Below, in pieces: positions 12,007 to 21,967 of a DNA stretch of 64,000 nt (its first letter is position 1; each line of letters begins with the position of its first letter). The stretch covers positions 62,001-126,000 of the forward strand of contig JABDKG010000053.1 in NCBI GenBank assembly GCA_013002305.1, in the 5' to 3' direction. The notes under the pieces were generated by a model. The model made no database searches and was not told the DNA's origin. It saw only the letters and a program-made list of their open reading frames with translations. This DNA comes from Hellea sp. Lineage in GTDB: Bacteria; Pseudomonadota; Alphaproteobacteria; Caulobacterales; Maricaulaceae. The translations under genes were made by a program, and so were the position numbers.

Positions 12007-13851
12007 TTAGAGGCCAGAAGCCAATGCAATGTGATAGGTGATGCCAGCGGCCAAATAAGCGAGGATAAATAGGTAGGTAAATGCAAATATCGGCCATTTC
12101 CAGCTATTAGTCTCTTTACGCATAATCGCCAGTGTGGACAAACATTGCGGCGCAAACACAAACCAAGCCAGAAAAGCAAGTCCTGTTGCAACGCTCCATT
12201 TATTGACCACAATGCTCGCCAGAGCCTCACTCGATATTTCCGGATCAAGAGCATAGATGGTACCTAGTGTGCTGACGGCGACTTCGCGAGCAGCCATAGC
12301 CGGTACCAAAGCTACGATCATTTCAAGCGTAAAACCGATTGGCACAAAAATGGGCTCCAAGACCTTTCCCATCATGCCGGCAAAAGTTCCTTCTAAGCCA
12401 TGTTCCTTGGTTGGATAGCTAGCCAAAAACCACACGATGATTGACGCCGGCAAAATTATGCGGCCAGCGCGGCTTACAAATATCATCGCCCGGTCCCAAA
12501 GACCGCGCAGATAGTCTTTAAAAACGGGGGCTTTATAGCTCGGAAGTTCCAGTAACAACGAAGACTGACCTCCCTTGACGAGCGTCCGCTTCAACACAAA
12601 TGCAGCTATTAGGGCAAATAAGATTCCGGTCAAAATCAAACCGAACGCAACTAGGCCCTGCAAATTAAATAAACCGACTTTTTGATTGGGTATGAATGCG
12701 CCGATTATAAGAAAATAGACGGGCCATCGAGCTGAGCAGGTCATGAGCGGCGCGATTAAAATAGTGGTTAGCCTATCGCGCTCACTTTCAATCGAACGCG
12801 CCGCCATGATCCCGGGAATTGCGCAGGCAAAACTCGACAATAGCGGAATAAAAGCGCGGCCGTTCAATCCTACTTTCGCCATTAGTGAATCCACGAGAAA
12901 CGCCGCCCGCGCCATATATCCTGAAGCTTCGAGCAAAAGAATGAAGGCAAACAATATGACAATTTGCGGGATGAAAACAAGTACCGCGCCGACGCCGGCA
13001 ATTGCGCCGTCTGTCAATAGCGATTGTAACCACCCATCCGGAACGACCGCGGCAACCCCTGCCGAGGCTTTGCCAAACACATATTCAATCGCGTCCATGA
13101 AAGGGCCGGACCATGAATAGACCGCTTGAAACATAAAAAACAAAATCAGGGCCAGTATAATAGGCCCAATAATTGGATGAAGCACCCAGCGATCTATGGC
13201 GTCTGAGGCCGTTTGGCCCTGCTGCGCTCTCACAACAGCAATACTCGATATCTCGCGTGCTTTTTTCTGTAGTTCTTTTAGGTTTCCAGCTTCTGCACTG
13301 GGGGTTTCTGCAGTACCGTCTGCGAGTTGCGGTAGCCATCTGTCGAGGTGATCTAACAAAAATGCCCGGCCAGAAGAACGTACAGCGACGCAGCTAACGA
13401 CCGGGATACCGAGCGCGGCCTCCAAAACGGCCATATCAATCTCGATACCGTCACGAGCCGCCATGTCCATCATATTTAGGACCAACATAATCGGCAATCC
13501 ATAATTTTTGGCAAGCAATACATTGTGCAACTGTGTTGTCACATTGGCTGCGTCTAAAACAAAAACAATGCCGTCAGGGGCTGTTTCGCCCTCTATGTTT
13601 CCGCGGATAGCGTCGATGGCGACCCGTTCATCCATACTGTGACCACAATTGCCATAGACGCCAGGCAAATCGAGCAATTCGCAATCGGAATTGCTTTCCA
13701 GGCTCATCATTCCTTTTCGGTATTCGACCGTCACACCCGGATAATTGGCGACTTTAGCGCGTCCGCCCGTGAGCGCATTGAACAAAGAGGTTTTGCCGCA
13801 ATTCGGCGCGCCCAATAAGGCCAACCTTGCAGTCTTTACTTGAACGTTCAT
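12007..13851 (-). CDS. feoB: Ferrous iron transporter FeoB
   Basis: This GTP-gated inner-membrane importer takes up Fe2+. The N-terminal G domain shows G1 GAPNCGKTSLFN, G2 YPGVTVEY, G3 DLPG and G4 NMMD. A short GDI-like helical linker follows, then the membrane region with two Gate repeats, including PLMTCSARWPVYFLI, whose Cys is conserved in the pore motif. At 614 residues it is shorter than E. coli FeoB (773), lacking the long C-terminal extension, and is of the compact kind often found in alphaproteobacteria. FeoA lies directly upstream, the start ATG overlapping its stop as ATGA. No FeoC is visible. Confidence 0.96.
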   Translation of the reverse strand: MNVQVKTARLALLGAPNCGKTSLFNALTGGRAKVANYPGVTVEYRKGMMSLESNSDCELLDLPGVYGNCGHSMDERVAIDAIRGNIEGETAPDGIVFVLDAANVTTQLHNVLLAKNYGLPIMLVLNMMDMAARDGIEIDMAVLEAALGIPVVSCVAVRSSGRAFLLDHLDRWLPQLADGTAETPSAEAGNLKELQKKAREISSIAVVRAQQGQTASDAIDRWVLHPIIGPIILALILFFMFQAVYSWSGPFMDAIEYVFGKASAGVAAVVPDGWLQSLLTDGAIAGVGAVLVFIPQIVILFAFILLLEASGYMARAAFLVDSLMAKVGLNGRAFIPLLSSFACAIPGIMAARSIESERDRLTTILIAPLMTCSARWPVYFLIIGAFIPNQKVGLFNLQGLVAFGLILTGILFALIAAFVLKRTLVKGGQSSLLLELPSYKAPVFKDYLRGLWDRAMIFVSRAGRIILPASIIVWFLASYPTKEHGLEGTFAGMMGKVLEPIFVPIGFTLEMIVALVPAMAAREVAVSTLGTIYALDPEISSEALASIVVNKWSVATGLAFLAWFVFAPQCLSTLAIMRKETNSWKWPIFAFTYLFILAYLAAGITYHIALASGL

Positions 13852-14084
13852 GTGATGGGGTTTTCAATAATAACAACGCCTGCTTCGTTTTTCCGCATCG
13901 CTATCAAAGCGCCATTAAGTTTAACCGTAATCGGGTTTTGCCCAAAAAGGCCGACATGCATCAATTCTACCTCATCACCTTCGGCAAAACCTATTTCGCG
14001 GAGCCGTGTTTCCAGCTCGTCATCGTCGTAATGAAATCCGGTGACGCGTGCCGTGCAGCCTTTTTGCAAATCTCTTAGTGTCAT
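13848..14084 (-). CDS. feoA: FeoA family ferrous iron transport protein
   Basis: This small cytosolic SH3-like protein is needed for FeoB activity. The real gene begins at the ATG at 14084 (MTLRDLQKGCTARVTGF) and is 78 residues. It shows the family pattern RLREIGFAEGDEVELMHVGLFGQNPITVKLNGALIAMRKNEA. The 172-residue ORF in the track is an artefact: its upstream part is the antisense of tRNA-Phe. The stop overlaps the feoB start by four bases, so the two are translationally coupled. Any iron-responsive operator would lie in 14085-14180, which is AT-rich; I could not identify a convincing Fur, RirA or Irr site there. Confidence 0.9.
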   Translation of the reverse strand: MTLRDLQKGCTARVTGFHYDDDELETRLREIGFAEGDEVELMHVGLFGQNPITVKLNGALIAMRKNEAGVVIIENPIT

Positions 14085-14189
14085 AAAGTGACATTTAATG
14101 CGAACGGTTCTTAATTGCAAAAGAAAAGCTAATAGCCTACTGCGACAAATGGACGATAATAAGAATGTAATTTTGGCTTGAATAAGCCG

Positions 14190-14218
14190 TTTACAGCACC
14201 AATTCTTTTCCCTATAAC
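14190..14218 (+). promoter_or_regulatory. Sigma-70 type promoter of tRNA-Phe
   Basis: TTTACA at 14190-14195 and TATAAC at 14213-14218 are separated by exactly 17 bases, which predicts a start near 14225, about 30 bases before the tRNA. A small inverted repeat, GGCTT-GAAT-AAGCC at 14175-14188, lies just upstream and could end or fold the divergent feoA leader. Confidence 0.6.
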
Positions 14219-14254
14219 GCGCCGCTCCGAGAGGTGCTTCGTGCATGTTTCCGG

Positions 14255-14330
<76 letters not shown>

Positions 14331-14397
14331 TTTTTCCAGAATATCCCTTGTTTGATTCAGTATCACTCAATATGCGGTCAGCATTATAGGTGAGCAC

Positions 14398-15987
14398 ATG
14401 CACGAATTCGATTATATTATTGTTGGCGCTGGGTCCGCCGGATGCATTTTAGCAAATCGCCTTAGCGAGAACGGACGATTTTCTGTTGCGCTTCTTGAAG
14501 CCGGCGGGAGTGATAAATCTATCTTTGTGGCGATGCCCACGGCTCTTGCTATTCCTATGAGCCGAAAGCGTTTTAATTGGGGGTTTGAGAGCCAACCAGA
14601 GCCGCATTTGGGCGGGCGCGTTATCCCATGTTATCGCGGAAGAGGCCTCGGCGGGTCATCCTCCATCAATGGCATGGTCTATGTGCGCGGCAATCCGGCC
14701 GATATTGACGAATGGGAACGAAGCGGCGCGCGCGGCTGGAATTACGAGAACTGCCTGCCCTATTATAAAAAGCTCGAAAGCTGGCACGGCGGCGAAGATG
14801 AATATAGGGGCGGCGACGGGCCCGTATCGGTGACCAATGGCAATAATATGAAATTATCGCCTCTCTATCAGGCCTTTATCGATGCTGGCATCGAAGCCGG
14901 GTATAAACGCTGCCTTGATTATAATGGCAAGGACCAAGAAGGATTCGGCCCGATGCAAATGAATGTCGATAAGGGCCGCCGCGCGTCAACATCCAGAGCT
15001 TATCTTCGCCCAGCTAAAGGGCGAATAAATTTAAGTGTTTTCAAAAACTTATTGGTAAGTAATATTAGATTTGAGGGGCTAAAAGCAACCGGTGTCAATA
15101 GCAATAAGGGTGTGTTTAAAGCCCGAAAAGAAGTTATCCTTTCAACGGGGGCAATCGGGTCGCCTCACCTTTTGCAAGTTTCTGGAATTGGCCCTAAATC
15201 GGTGCTTAATAATATCGGTGTTGATCCGGTGTTGATAAAATCCGGTGTTGGGACAAATCTAACCGATCATCTTGAAGTTTTCTTCCAATATCAGTGTAAG
15301 GAACCCATAACGCTTAACGGGACATTAGATCCATGGAGCAAGTTTAAAATCGGACTTCGCTGGATTTTATTCAAAGACGGGCTGGGCGCCTCCAATCATT
15401 TTGAAAGCTGCGGCTTTATTAAATCATCCGATCAGAAAGCTTGGCCCGATATTCAATATCATTTCCTGCCGGGCGCGATCAGTTATGACGGAAATTCGGC
15501 TGTCAAAGGCCATGGTTATCAAGTCCATGTCGGCCCCAATAAACCGGCGAGCCGCGGACATGTAATCGCCAAGTCATCTAACATTCAAGACCATCCGGAA
15601 ATCTTGTTCAATTACCTTGAGGACGAACGTGATATGAAGGATTGGATCAACACGATCCGCATAACTCGTCATATATTACAACAATCTGCGCTTAGTCCTT
15701 ATCGCGGCAAAGAAATACAACCCGGGCAGGATGTGGCTTCCGATGATGCCATTGAAACATGGGTGCGGGCAAATGTTGAGAGCGCCTATCACCCGACATC
15801 AACCTGTAAAATGGGTGCGAATAATGACCAAAGCGCGGTCGTTGATGAAAATTGCCGCGTGATTGGAATCGAAAATCTTCGAGTCGTGGACTCATCGATC
15901 TTCCCGACCATACCCAACGGCAATCTCAATGCGCCGACGATGATGGTGGCCGAGCGTGCCGCCGATATTATTCTTGGGAATGTTTAG
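14398..15987 (+). CDS. betA: Choline dehydrogenase-like GMC oxidoreductase
   Basis: This FAD-dependent glucose-methanol-choline oxidoreductase probably oxidises choline to betaine aldehyde and on to glycine betaine. The Rossmann start is [21 protein letters not shown] signature 1 is [19 protein letters not shown] and signature 2 is [18 protein letters not shown]. The active-site pair is in [11 protein letters not shown] (His) and [10 protein letters not shown] (Asn), close to the BetA pattern. It has 529 residues against about 550 for BetA. It begins 67 bases after tRNA-Phe. The specific choline assignment rests on this C-terminal motif plus the nearby bmt, BCCT and sox genes. Other alcohol substrates are possible. 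No betB or betI is in the window. Confidence 0.8.
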   Translation: MHEFDYIIVGAGSAGCILANRLSENGRFSVALLEAGGSDKSIFVAMPTALAIPMSRKRFNWGFESQPEPHLGGRVIPCYRGRGLGGSSSINGMVYVRGNPADIDEWERSGARGWNYENCLPYYKKLESWHGGEDEYRGGDGPVSVTNGNNMKLSPLYQAFIDAGIEAGYKRCLDYNGKDQEGFGPMQMNVDKGRRASTSRAYLRPAKGRINLSVFKNLLVSNIRFEGLKATGVNSNKGVFKARKEVILSTGAIGSPHLLQVSGIGPKSVLNNIGVDPVLIKSGVGTNLTDHLEVFFQYQCKEPITLNGTLDPWSKFKIGLRWILFKDGLGASNHFESCGFIKSSDQKAWPDIQYHFLPGAISYDGNSAVKGHGYQVHVGPNKPASRGHVIAKSSNIQDHPEILFNYLEDERDMKDWINTIRITRHILQQSALSPYRGKEIQPGQDVASDDAIETWVRANVESAYHPTSTCKMGANNDQSAVVDENCRVIGIENLRVVDSSIFPTIPNGNLNAPTMMVAERAADIILGNV

Positions 15988-16325
15988 TGCATTTTTCCGC
16001 CGTTGGGCACTTTAATACCGGGCATTGCGAGCACGATATCACCATTTTTGTCACTAAATCCGAGCACTAAACATTCAGACATAAACCGCCCGATTTGCTT
16101 AACCGGGAAATTGACGACGGCCATCACCTGCTTGTTAATCAACGTCTCTTTCTTATAATGTTTTGTGATTTGAGCAGATGATTTTAACGTGCCAATTTCA
16201 GGCCCAAAATTGACCCAAAGCTTGAGTGCAGGCTTGCGGGCCTCGTGGAACATCTCCACCTCCACGACTGTTCCACGCCGAATATCGACATTCAAAAAGT
16301 CCGAATATGTGATTTTGTCGGTCAT
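15984..16325 (-). CDS. CsaA-type tRNA-binding domain protein
   Basis: This 113-residue single-domain protein has the oligonucleotide-binding fold found in CsaA, Arc1p and the C-terminus of bacterial MetG. Family blocks are [38 protein letters not shown], and [21 protein letters not shown]. Bacillus CsaA is described as a chaperone-like protein linked to secretion; most members bind tRNA. It is transcribed alone towards betA, sharing a four-base stop-stop overlap (TTAG). There is no functional link to its neighbours that I can see. Confidence 0.88.
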   Translation of the reverse strand: MTDKITYSDFLNVDIRRGTVVEVEMFHEARKPALKLWVNFGPEIGTLKSSAQITKHYKKETLINKQVMAVVNFPVKQIGRFMSECLVLGFSDKNGDIVLAMPGIKVPNGGKMH

Positions 16326-16453
16326 AATAATTACTCAAATTGGATGATTTATCTATCCATTAGAAATCGTCATAGCACGCGAAAACGCCAAATAAGCGGT
16401 GACTTTGAAATTGGTTATTCTAAAAGGATTGCAAATCAGACTTTGAGGATCAT

Positions 16454-17341
16454 ATGCCTGCGAAAAAAATAGACGGAAAGGCTTATGCAGCCGGATTAAG
16501 AGATCGCATCGCGATCGCCGTAAAAAACCTGCCCGATCAACCTACATTAGCGGTTGTGCTCGTCGGCGAGGACCCGGCTTCTAAAGTCTATGTCAAAAAC
16601 AAAATTAAATTCACGATCGAAACCGGCATGCGTTCGGTTGAGCACAAACTTGATGAAGATGTCAGCGAAGAGGAAGTCATCCGCATTGTTAAAGAGCTTA
16701 ATGCTGATGATAGCGTCGATGGCATTTTGGTTCAGCTCCCACTGCCAAAGCACATTAGCGAAAATCGGGTGATTGAAGAAATTCATCCAGACAAAGATGT
16801 TGATGGTTTGACCGAAACTTCGGCTGGGCGCCTATCGCTCGGTAAGCCAGGTCTACGTCCTTGTACGCCAACCGGATCAGTTATGCTGGCCAAAGACGCG
16901 CTCGGAGAGCTGAGCGGGAAAAATTGCGTTATTCTGGGCCGGTCGATTTTGGTCGGTAAACCAGCCGCCATGTTGTTTCTGGAACAAAATTGTACGGTCA
17001 CAATTGCTCATTCGCGGACTCAGGACTTGCAAGGCGTCGTTGGCGGCGCAGATATTTTGGTTGCCGCTGTTGGCCGGCCTCAAATGGTCAAGGCCGATTG
17101 GCTCAAGAAAGGCGCATGCGTGATTGATGTTGGAATTAACCGGGTGCCGCATCCGGAAAAGCCTGGAAAAACCTATCTGGTTGGCGATGTCGATTACAAA
17201 CCGTCTCTTGAAACAGCTGGATCGATTACGCCAGTTCCGGGCGGTGTTGGGCCGATGACAATTGCTTGCTTGCTAAGAAATACAGTTCTGGCAGCCTGCA
17301 TGCGCCGCGGATGGGACGAACCGGATAATCTAAGTTTCTAA
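16454..17341 (+). CDS. folD: Methylene-THF dehydrogenase / methenyl-THF cyclohydrolase
   Basis: This bifunctional cytosolic enzyme interconverts 5,10-methylene-THF, methenyl-THF and 10-formyl-THF with NADP+. Motifs are [19 protein letters not shown] (catalytic Tyr and Lys), [18 protein letters not shown], the NADP site [16 protein letters not shown], and the C-terminal [16 protein letters not shown]. It has 295 residues, normal length. GAGGA lies seven to ten bases before the ATG. In this window it is the central step between methylene-THF (from sarcosine and methyl-THF oxidation) and formyl-THF, the substrate for Fhs run in reverse. It converges with bmt, with the stop codons overlapping by four bases. 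Confidence 0.97.
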   Translation: MPAKKIDGKAYAAGLRDRIAIAVKNLPDQPTLAVVLVGEDPASKVYVKNKIKFTIETGMRSVEHKLDEDVSEEEVIRIVKELNADDSVDGILVQLPLPKHISENRVIEEIHPDKDVDGLTETSAGRLSLGKPGLRPCTPTGSVMLAKDALGELSGKNCVILGRSILVGKPAAMLFLEQNCTVTIAHSRTQDLQGVVGGADILVAAVGRPQMVKADWLKKGACVIDVGINRVPHPEKPGKTYLVGDVDYKPSLETAGSITPVPGGVGPMTIACLLRNTVLAACMRRGWDEPDNLSF

Positions 17342-18351
17342 GCCCGCCTTCGGCCGCCGCGCCTTGCTCTAGCGGCTGCTCGGGTCTCAGCCGTAGCGCG
17401 CGGCGCGACCAACGGGCCAATTTTTTCAATAATCTCAGGCAATGTCGGGCGCTGACCCGCATTATATTCGTCCATTGACTTGCGCATAGCTGCAATATGT
17501 TCGGGCTTGGTACCGCAGCACCCGCCGATAATTCGAACGCCGGCGTCTCCGGCTAACTTGACATAATCCCCCATAAGCTGGGGCGTGCCCGTATAAACGG
17601 TTTCTTTGCCTTTCACGACCGGAATGCCGCAATTGGCTTTACCGACGATCACCGCATCCGTATTTTTGGCCGTCATATCGAGCATAGAGGCCATCAAATC
17701 TGAGGCGCCGACGCCGCAATTTGCGCCATAAGCAACCGGCGGCGGCGATAATCCGCTTGCAATATCGTCAAGTCCGTTAGGCGCAATTCCCATCATTGTC
17801 ATGCCTGCCGTATCGAAACTTGCGGTAAAAACATAAGGCATGCCGAGCTCAATTGCGGCATTGGCTGCCGCTTCAATTTCTTCGCGGGCTGACATGGTTT
17901 CAATCCAAACAACATCCGCGCCGCCATCTTTGAGACCCCGAATTTGCTCAAGGAAAAAGGCTTTACAGGTCTCGGGGGTTAAGGCGCCCATGGGCTCAAA
18001 TAGTTCGCCTGTTGGACCGACAGATCCGCCGACGATTACGGGTCTATCCGCCTTTTCAGCGACCCTGCCCGCAACTTCAGCGCCGGCCTTATTAATGGCG
18101 TAAGTGTCATCAGCTGCGTCATGGAGCTTTAACCGAGGTGCGTTGGCGCCAAATGTATTGGTCAAAATAATATCCGACCCGGCATCGACAAACATCTGAT
18201 GCAGCGCTTCAGGCTTCTCGGGATGGGATATATTCCAAAGATCGGGCGGAAACCCCGGTTCAAGCCCCATATTCATGAAATTCGTTCCGGTCGCGCCATC
18301 GGCGAGCAAAAGCAGATTTTGATCCAGGAGTTTTTGTAACGACATACGCAT
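17338..18351 (-). CDS. bmt: Betaine-homocysteine S-methyltransferase (homocysteine methyltransferase family)
   Basis: This zinc-dependent enzyme moves a methyl group from a donor, most likely glycine betaine, to homocysteine, giving methionine and dimethylglycine. The (beta/alpha)8 domain begins [17 protein letters not shown]. The three zinc cysteines are visible in YGANCGVG and IIGGCCGT. The sequence fits the alphaproteobacterial Bmt kind rather than MetH. Odd feature: about 15 C-terminal residues form a basic tail, [15 protein letters not shown], of a type shared with three proteins of the corrinoid operon. The start is either ATG 18351 or 18345. A short AT-rich palindrome (18380-18399) lies upstream. 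S-methylmethionine or DMSP as donor cannot be excluded. Confidence 0.87.
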   Translation of the reverse strand: MRMSLQKLLDQNLLLLADGATGTNFMNMGLEPGFPPDLWNISHPEKPEALHQMFVDAGSDIILTNTFGANAPRLKLHDAADDTYAINKAGAEVAGRVAEKADRPVIVGGSVGPTGELFEPMGALTPETCKAFFLEQIRGLKDGGADVVWIETMSAREEIEAAANAAIELGMPYVFTASFDTAGMTMMGIAPNGLDDIASGLSPPPVAYGANCGVGASDLMASMLDMTAKNTDAVIVGKANCGIPVVKGKETVYTGTPQLMGDYVKLAGDAGVRIIGGCCGTKPEHIAAMRKSMDEYNAGQRPTLPEIIEKIGPLVAPRATAETRAAARARRGGRRRA

Positions 18352-18471
18352 GAGCGGCTTCTAAACAGACTTCGCTCAGATATAAAGCTTTTTTTATATG
18401 TATTCAGATCTTATAATTGCCGAATATGTCGGCGCGCATCATAGATAGGTTTTTTGGCCACAACATACCTC

Positions 18472-20037
18472 CTACATATACAAGCCTTTTAAAGGTCTTT
18501 TCCCAGGTGGTTTTTTCACATCCCCAAAATCTCGTTTTAATTGCCGATTGAGCGACCAACACATCAACACAATAATTGGCAAAATCGGCAACGACCCGAT
18601 CACAGTTATGTCCATCACGATCTTTAAATTATCTGTTAGCACTGTCCCGACTGTCATCAGAAACAAAATGCCGATCCAAGTAAATCTAAGCGCCAAGGAC
18701 GGATCTTGTTTGACATCAAATTCTTCCGAGGAAACGCCTGCGGCGATATAGGCGGCTGAATCCATCGTTGTCGCGTAAAACACGGTGCAAAGAACCATAA
18801 AGAATATCAGGCTTACTTTGCCAAACGGCATATTTGCAGCGATTTTTGCGGTCATGACCGAGAGGCCATTAGGCTCATTCGCCGCCATGATTTCAGTAAG
18901 CGGTAATATTTCTTCAAACTGGAGATGAAGTGCATAGCCTCCAGCGATTGCCAGATAGCTAAGGGTGCCGAGCGAGCCCCAAATTATTGTCCCCAGACAA
19001 ACTTGCCGAATTGTACGGCCGCGCGAAATACGGGCGATGAATAGTCCGACAAATGCTGCAAATGCCAACCACCATGCCCAGTAAAAAATGGTCCAATCCC
19101 GGGGAAATGTCGATTGATCGATAGGATCGGTCCATAAAACAATTCGGAAGAAATCATTCAGCATGATTCCCAAGCTATTTGTTGTCATGTTGAGAATGAA
19201 AAGCGTTGGACCAATCACCAGCAATATCGCCATTAAGAAGCCTGCGAGGATCATATTTAAATCAGCGAGTTTCTGGATGCCGCGTTTAAGTCCCCGGACG
19301 GTACTCGTTCCGAAAATTAGAACCCAGACAATTAGAACCGACATTTTGATCAAAAAGCTATCTTCTATTCCCGTAAGCTCCGCGATGAGGGCTGAGAGCA
19401 GCGGTACACCAATTCCCAATGACGTGGTCGTGCCCGCAATTATGCCCATAATAATCAGCACATCGATTGCGTTTTTAAAGAACGGCTTTCCGGTCTCTGG
19501 GAGAACCTCCTCGCAAGACTCGCTAATTCTTAAAAACGGCCTTTTGACAATGTAGAGCGAATAGGCGATCGGAACGGCCGCTACCGCGTAAAACGCCCAC
19601 GGCACAAATCCCCAATGGATAAACGGATAGAGATGCGCCCATTCATATGCCGTTGTCGACATCGGTTCTATCCCAAAAGGCGGAGATTGAATATAATAGA
19701 TCGGCTCGCCAAAAGCCCAGGTCACAAGCCCGGCCCCAATGCCGGCTGTAAACATCATGGCAACCCAGTGCGGCGTCGAAAATTCGGGGCGTTCATTCGG
19801 CTCCCCCAACCTGACGGAACCATATTTTCCGAATGACAGCCACACCGCATAGAAAAATGCCGCAACGCCAAAGATCAAATAGAGCCAACCCGTCTTGGTT
19901 TTAATCCAGCTACTGGCAGTCTCGGTAGCGGTCGACATCTTACCCGGAAAAGCGACAAAACAGATCCCTAGAAACAAGGCGAATATCAAAGACGGATATA
20001 GGACGGCTTTTTTTGGCATTTGAAGGATTTGGCTCAT
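18472..20037 (-). CDS. BCCT family betaine/carnitine/choline transporter
   Basis: This secondary transporter for quaternary ammonium (or sulfonium) compounds has 12 predicted membrane helices in 521 residues. The family signature is FYWAWWLAFAAFVGLFIARISRGRTIRQ, and aromatic-rich substrate helices are visible (WAHLYPFIHWGFVPWAFYAV). The first gate helix reads TAGIGAGLVTWAFGEPIYY. It lacks the long charged C-terminal osmosensing domain of BetP, suggesting uptake for catabolism instead of osmotic response. It is divergent from the TmpA/TmpB-like pair across a 153-base gap with a perfect palindrome, so it may import their substrate. The substrate cannot be told from sequence: choline, glycine betaine, carnitine, DMSP or similar. 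Confidence 0.92.
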   Translation of the reverse strand: MSQILQMPKKAVLYPSLIFALFLGICFVAFPGKMSTATETASSWIKTKTGWLYLIFGVAAFFYAVWLSFGKYGSVRLGEPNERPEFSTPHWVAMMFTAGIGAGLVTWAFGEPIYYIQSPPFGIEPMSTTAYEWAHLYPFIHWGFVPWAFYAVAAVPIAYSLYIVKRPFLRISESCEEVLPETGKPFFKNAIDVLIIMGIIAGTTTSLGIGVPLLSALIAELTGIEDSFLIKMSVLIVWVLIFGTSTVRGLKRGIQKLADLNMILAGFLMAILLVIGPTLFILNMTTNSLGIMLNDFFRIVLWTDPIDQSTFPRDWTIFYWAWWLAFAAFVGLFIARISRGRTIRQVCLGTIIWGSLGTLSYLAIAGGYALHLQFEEILPLTEIMAANEPNGLSVMTAKIAANMPFGKVSLIFFMVLCTVFYATTMDSAAYIAAGVSSEEFDVKQDPSLALRFTWIGILFLMTVGTVLTDNLKIVMDITVIGSLPILPIIVLMCWSLNRQLKRDFGDVKKPPGKRPLKGLYM

Positions 20038-20069
20038 TGCGCGAAGCTTAAAGAACTCAATCCATCATC

Positions 20070-20086
20070 GTCAAACATTGTTTGAC
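20070..20086. promoter_or_regulatory. Perfect 17-bp palindrome in the BCCT/tmpA-like divergent promoter region
   Basis: GTCAAAC-ATT-GTTTGAC is a perfect inverted repeat of seven-base arms, 33 bases upstream of the BCCT start and 105 bases upstream of the oxygenase gene. It has the size and symmetry of a dimeric repressor operator and no T-run to suggest a terminator. No regulator gene is adjacent, so the protein that binds it is unknown. Confidence 0.55.
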
Positions 20087-20190
20087 CCATTACCGAACAT
20101 AGAGGCGTGCAAATAAATTCTCCTAATTTAGTATTTTTGAATGCTGGATATCGGTATTTGGTGTAAAAGAAAGCTAGGAGACACGCGTAT

Positions 20191-21336
20191 ATGGGAGGCC
20201 GTATGACCGCAATTTCAGGCAAGGTTTCGACAGATTCCGCAAGCGGCGGAATCCGTTTAGGAGGTAAAGTCCTGCATCCGCTTTGGCTGCGCGAACGTGT
20301 CACGGAAGCCCACGCTCTCGACTCTATTAGCCATCAACGATTGTACCAAACAGCCGAACTTGATCCCGATTTAATGGTGGAAAACGTGCTCATTAGCGAA
20401 AATCGGAAACAATTGTCATTGCAGTTTTCTGATGGGTATCAAGCCGAGTTAAACCTAGCCGAAATCGCGATAGAACTCGGACTTGCTCAAAATCCAGAGA
20501 GTATCCCTCTTCCAAAGAGCTGGCAATCATCTCTAGAGTTTAAGCGCTTTAGCTGGAACGACCTTGATGACCCCAATGAAATGAAGGCGTTGCTGACGGC
20601 CTATTTTGAAAACGCTTTTTGTATCATGGACGGCACGCCGACTGACCAAGATAGTTTGAAACAACATGCCCGCAGGTTTGGTTTTCTTCGAGCCACAAAT
20701 TTTGGCGAATTATTCAATGTTGAAACCAAGCCAGCGGCGACGGATCTCGCCTACACCGATGCTGCCTTAGCTTCTCACACGGATAACCCCTATCGTTGGC
20801 CAGTTCCGTCCATCCAATATCTCCATTGCATAGCCAATGGCGTCGAAGGTGGGTTATCAACACTTGTCGATGGCATGGCTGTCGCCAATACAATCGCGGA
20901 AGAGAATCAGGATTGGGCCGACATATTGGAATCCACACCTGTTAGATTTCGCTATGACGGCCCAACGGGAATTTATGAAGATACAGCCCCGCTAATTGCG
21001 CGGGACTATCGCGGCTATGTCAATCATATTCGGTTCAGCCCAAGGCTTGATTTTGTCCCTGCCCTTGATCCTGAGACTCTCACAATTTTTTACGCCGCAC
21101 GCCGCCGCATGCATGAGCTTGCCAATGATTTGGCCTTTCAGATCCAATTCCCGTTTAAACCTGGTACGCTATTAATGATGAATAATTATAGACTCTTTCA
21201 CGGCCGCACCGCCTTTAATGGCAAACAAGGCTATCGCCATCTTCAAGGCTGTTATATCGATCATGACGGCCCGCAATGTCTTTACAGAATGCTGGCAATC
21301 GGCAACACAGACACACATGTTCGGCGAGAAACTTAA
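20191..21336 (+). CDS. Fe(II)/2-oxoglutarate oxygenase, gamma-butyrobetaine hydroxylase / TmpA family
   Basis: This non-haem iron dioxygenase hydroxylates a trimethylammonium substrate. The facial triad is visible as H196-x-D198 (SHTDNPYRWP) and H337 (RLFHGRT). The N-terminal small domain of gamma-butyrobetaine hydroxylase normally binds zinc through a C-x-C-x2-C cluster after WLRD; here the region reads HPLWLRERVTEAHALD with no cysteine. The gene is followed with no gap by an HD-domain oxygenase homologue. That pairing is the arrangement of TmpA/TmpB, which convert 2-(trimethylammonio)ethylphosphonate to glycine betaine and phosphate. I infer a TmpA-like role; carnitine synthesis or breakdown is the alternative. 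Starts at 20191 and 20203 are both possible (AGGAG or GGGAGG). Confidence 0.78.
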   Translation: MGGRMTAISGKVSTDSASGGIRLGGKVLHPLWLRERVTEAHALDSISHQRLYQTAELDPDLMVENVLISENRKQLSLQFSDGYQAELNLAEIAIELGLAQNPESIPLPKSWQSSLEFKRFSWNDLDDPNEMKALLTAYFENAFCIMDGTPTDQDSLKQHARRFGFLRATNFGELFNVETKPAATDLAYTDAALASHTDNPYRWPVPSIQYLHCIANGVEGGLSTLVDGMAVANTIAEENQDWADILESTPVRFRYDGPTGIYEDTAPLIARDYRGYVNHIRFSPRLDFVPALDPETLTIFYAARRRMHELANDLAFQIQFPFKPGTLLMMNNYRLFHGRTAFNGKQGYRHLQGCYIDHDGPQCLYRMLAIGNTDTHVRRET

Positions 21337-21894
21337 ATGAAAACAGTCTCATTTACAAAAATGTCCGATGGCACGGCGGAAGATTATAAATTTCTTGCAG
21401 ATCATGAAGCCGAATATGCCAAAGAACTCCCCAACCGGATCATGGACGCTCTCGCAGGTCTGAAAAACTCGCTCGCGGGCTATAAAGTTGATCGGCTAGA
21501 ACACAGCCTGCAAACGGCGACCCGCGCTGAGCGCGACGGCGCCGATATCGATTGGATCGTCAGCGCGCTCGTCCACGACATTGGCGATGATCTGGCGCCG
21601 TTTAACCATGACAGTCTCGCCTCAAATATCCTTAAACCCTATGTGCGCGATGAGTGCAGTTGGACAGTGCAGCATCACGGCATTTTCCAGTATAAATATT
21701 TTGCCGATAAAGTTGGCCTTGACGCAGAAGCCCGGCAAAAATTTGCTGACCATGAGCATTTTGATGCGGCCGTACGATTTTGTGAGTGCTGGGATCAAAC
21801 CTCATTTGATCCGGAATATGAAACATTTGATCTCGAACATTTTCGGCCCATGGTCGAACAGGTCTTTACCAGAGAGGCTTGGGCAACGACCTAA
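21337..21894 (+). CDS. HD-domain mixed-valent diiron oxygenase homologue (PhnZ/TmpB-like)
   Basis: This 185-residue HD-domain protein of the PhnZ group includes oxygenases that cleave the C-P bond of 2-hydroxyphosphonates with a diiron centre. Candidate metal ligands are in order: H56 (EHSLQTA), H80-D81 (LVHDIGD), H91 (FNHDSL), H113/H114 (QHHG) and D153 (CWDQTSFD). An early DYKFL...E stretch corresponds to the region where PhnZ has its substrate-gating Tyr and Glu. It starts on the base after the upstream oxygenase stop, so the two are surely cotranscribed. If the pair is TmpAB, this enzyme releases glycine betaine and phosphate. No phosphonate transporter is in the window. HD-domain proteins of unknown role also accompany gamma-butyrobetaine hydroxylases, so activity needs testing. 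Confidence 0.72.
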   Translation: MKTVSFTKMSDGTAEDYKFLADHEAEYAKELPNRIMDALAGLKNSLAGYKVDRLEHSLQTATRAERDGADIDWIVSALVHDIGDDLAPFNHDSLASNILKPYVRDECSWTVQHHGIFQYKYFADKVGLDAEARQKFADHEHFDAAVRFCECWDQTSFDPEYETFDLEHFRPMVEQVFTREAWATT

Positions 21895-21967
21895 TAATAT
21901 ATCTTGATGGTCGCCATAAATTGCATAAAGTTTAAAGAGAAAATAGACTTTGGGAGGCGCGATCATA

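Noticed and set aside
14085-14180. Fur, RirA or Irr box upstream of feoA
   Set aside because: AT-rich half-sites exist but none matched a consensus well enough to call.
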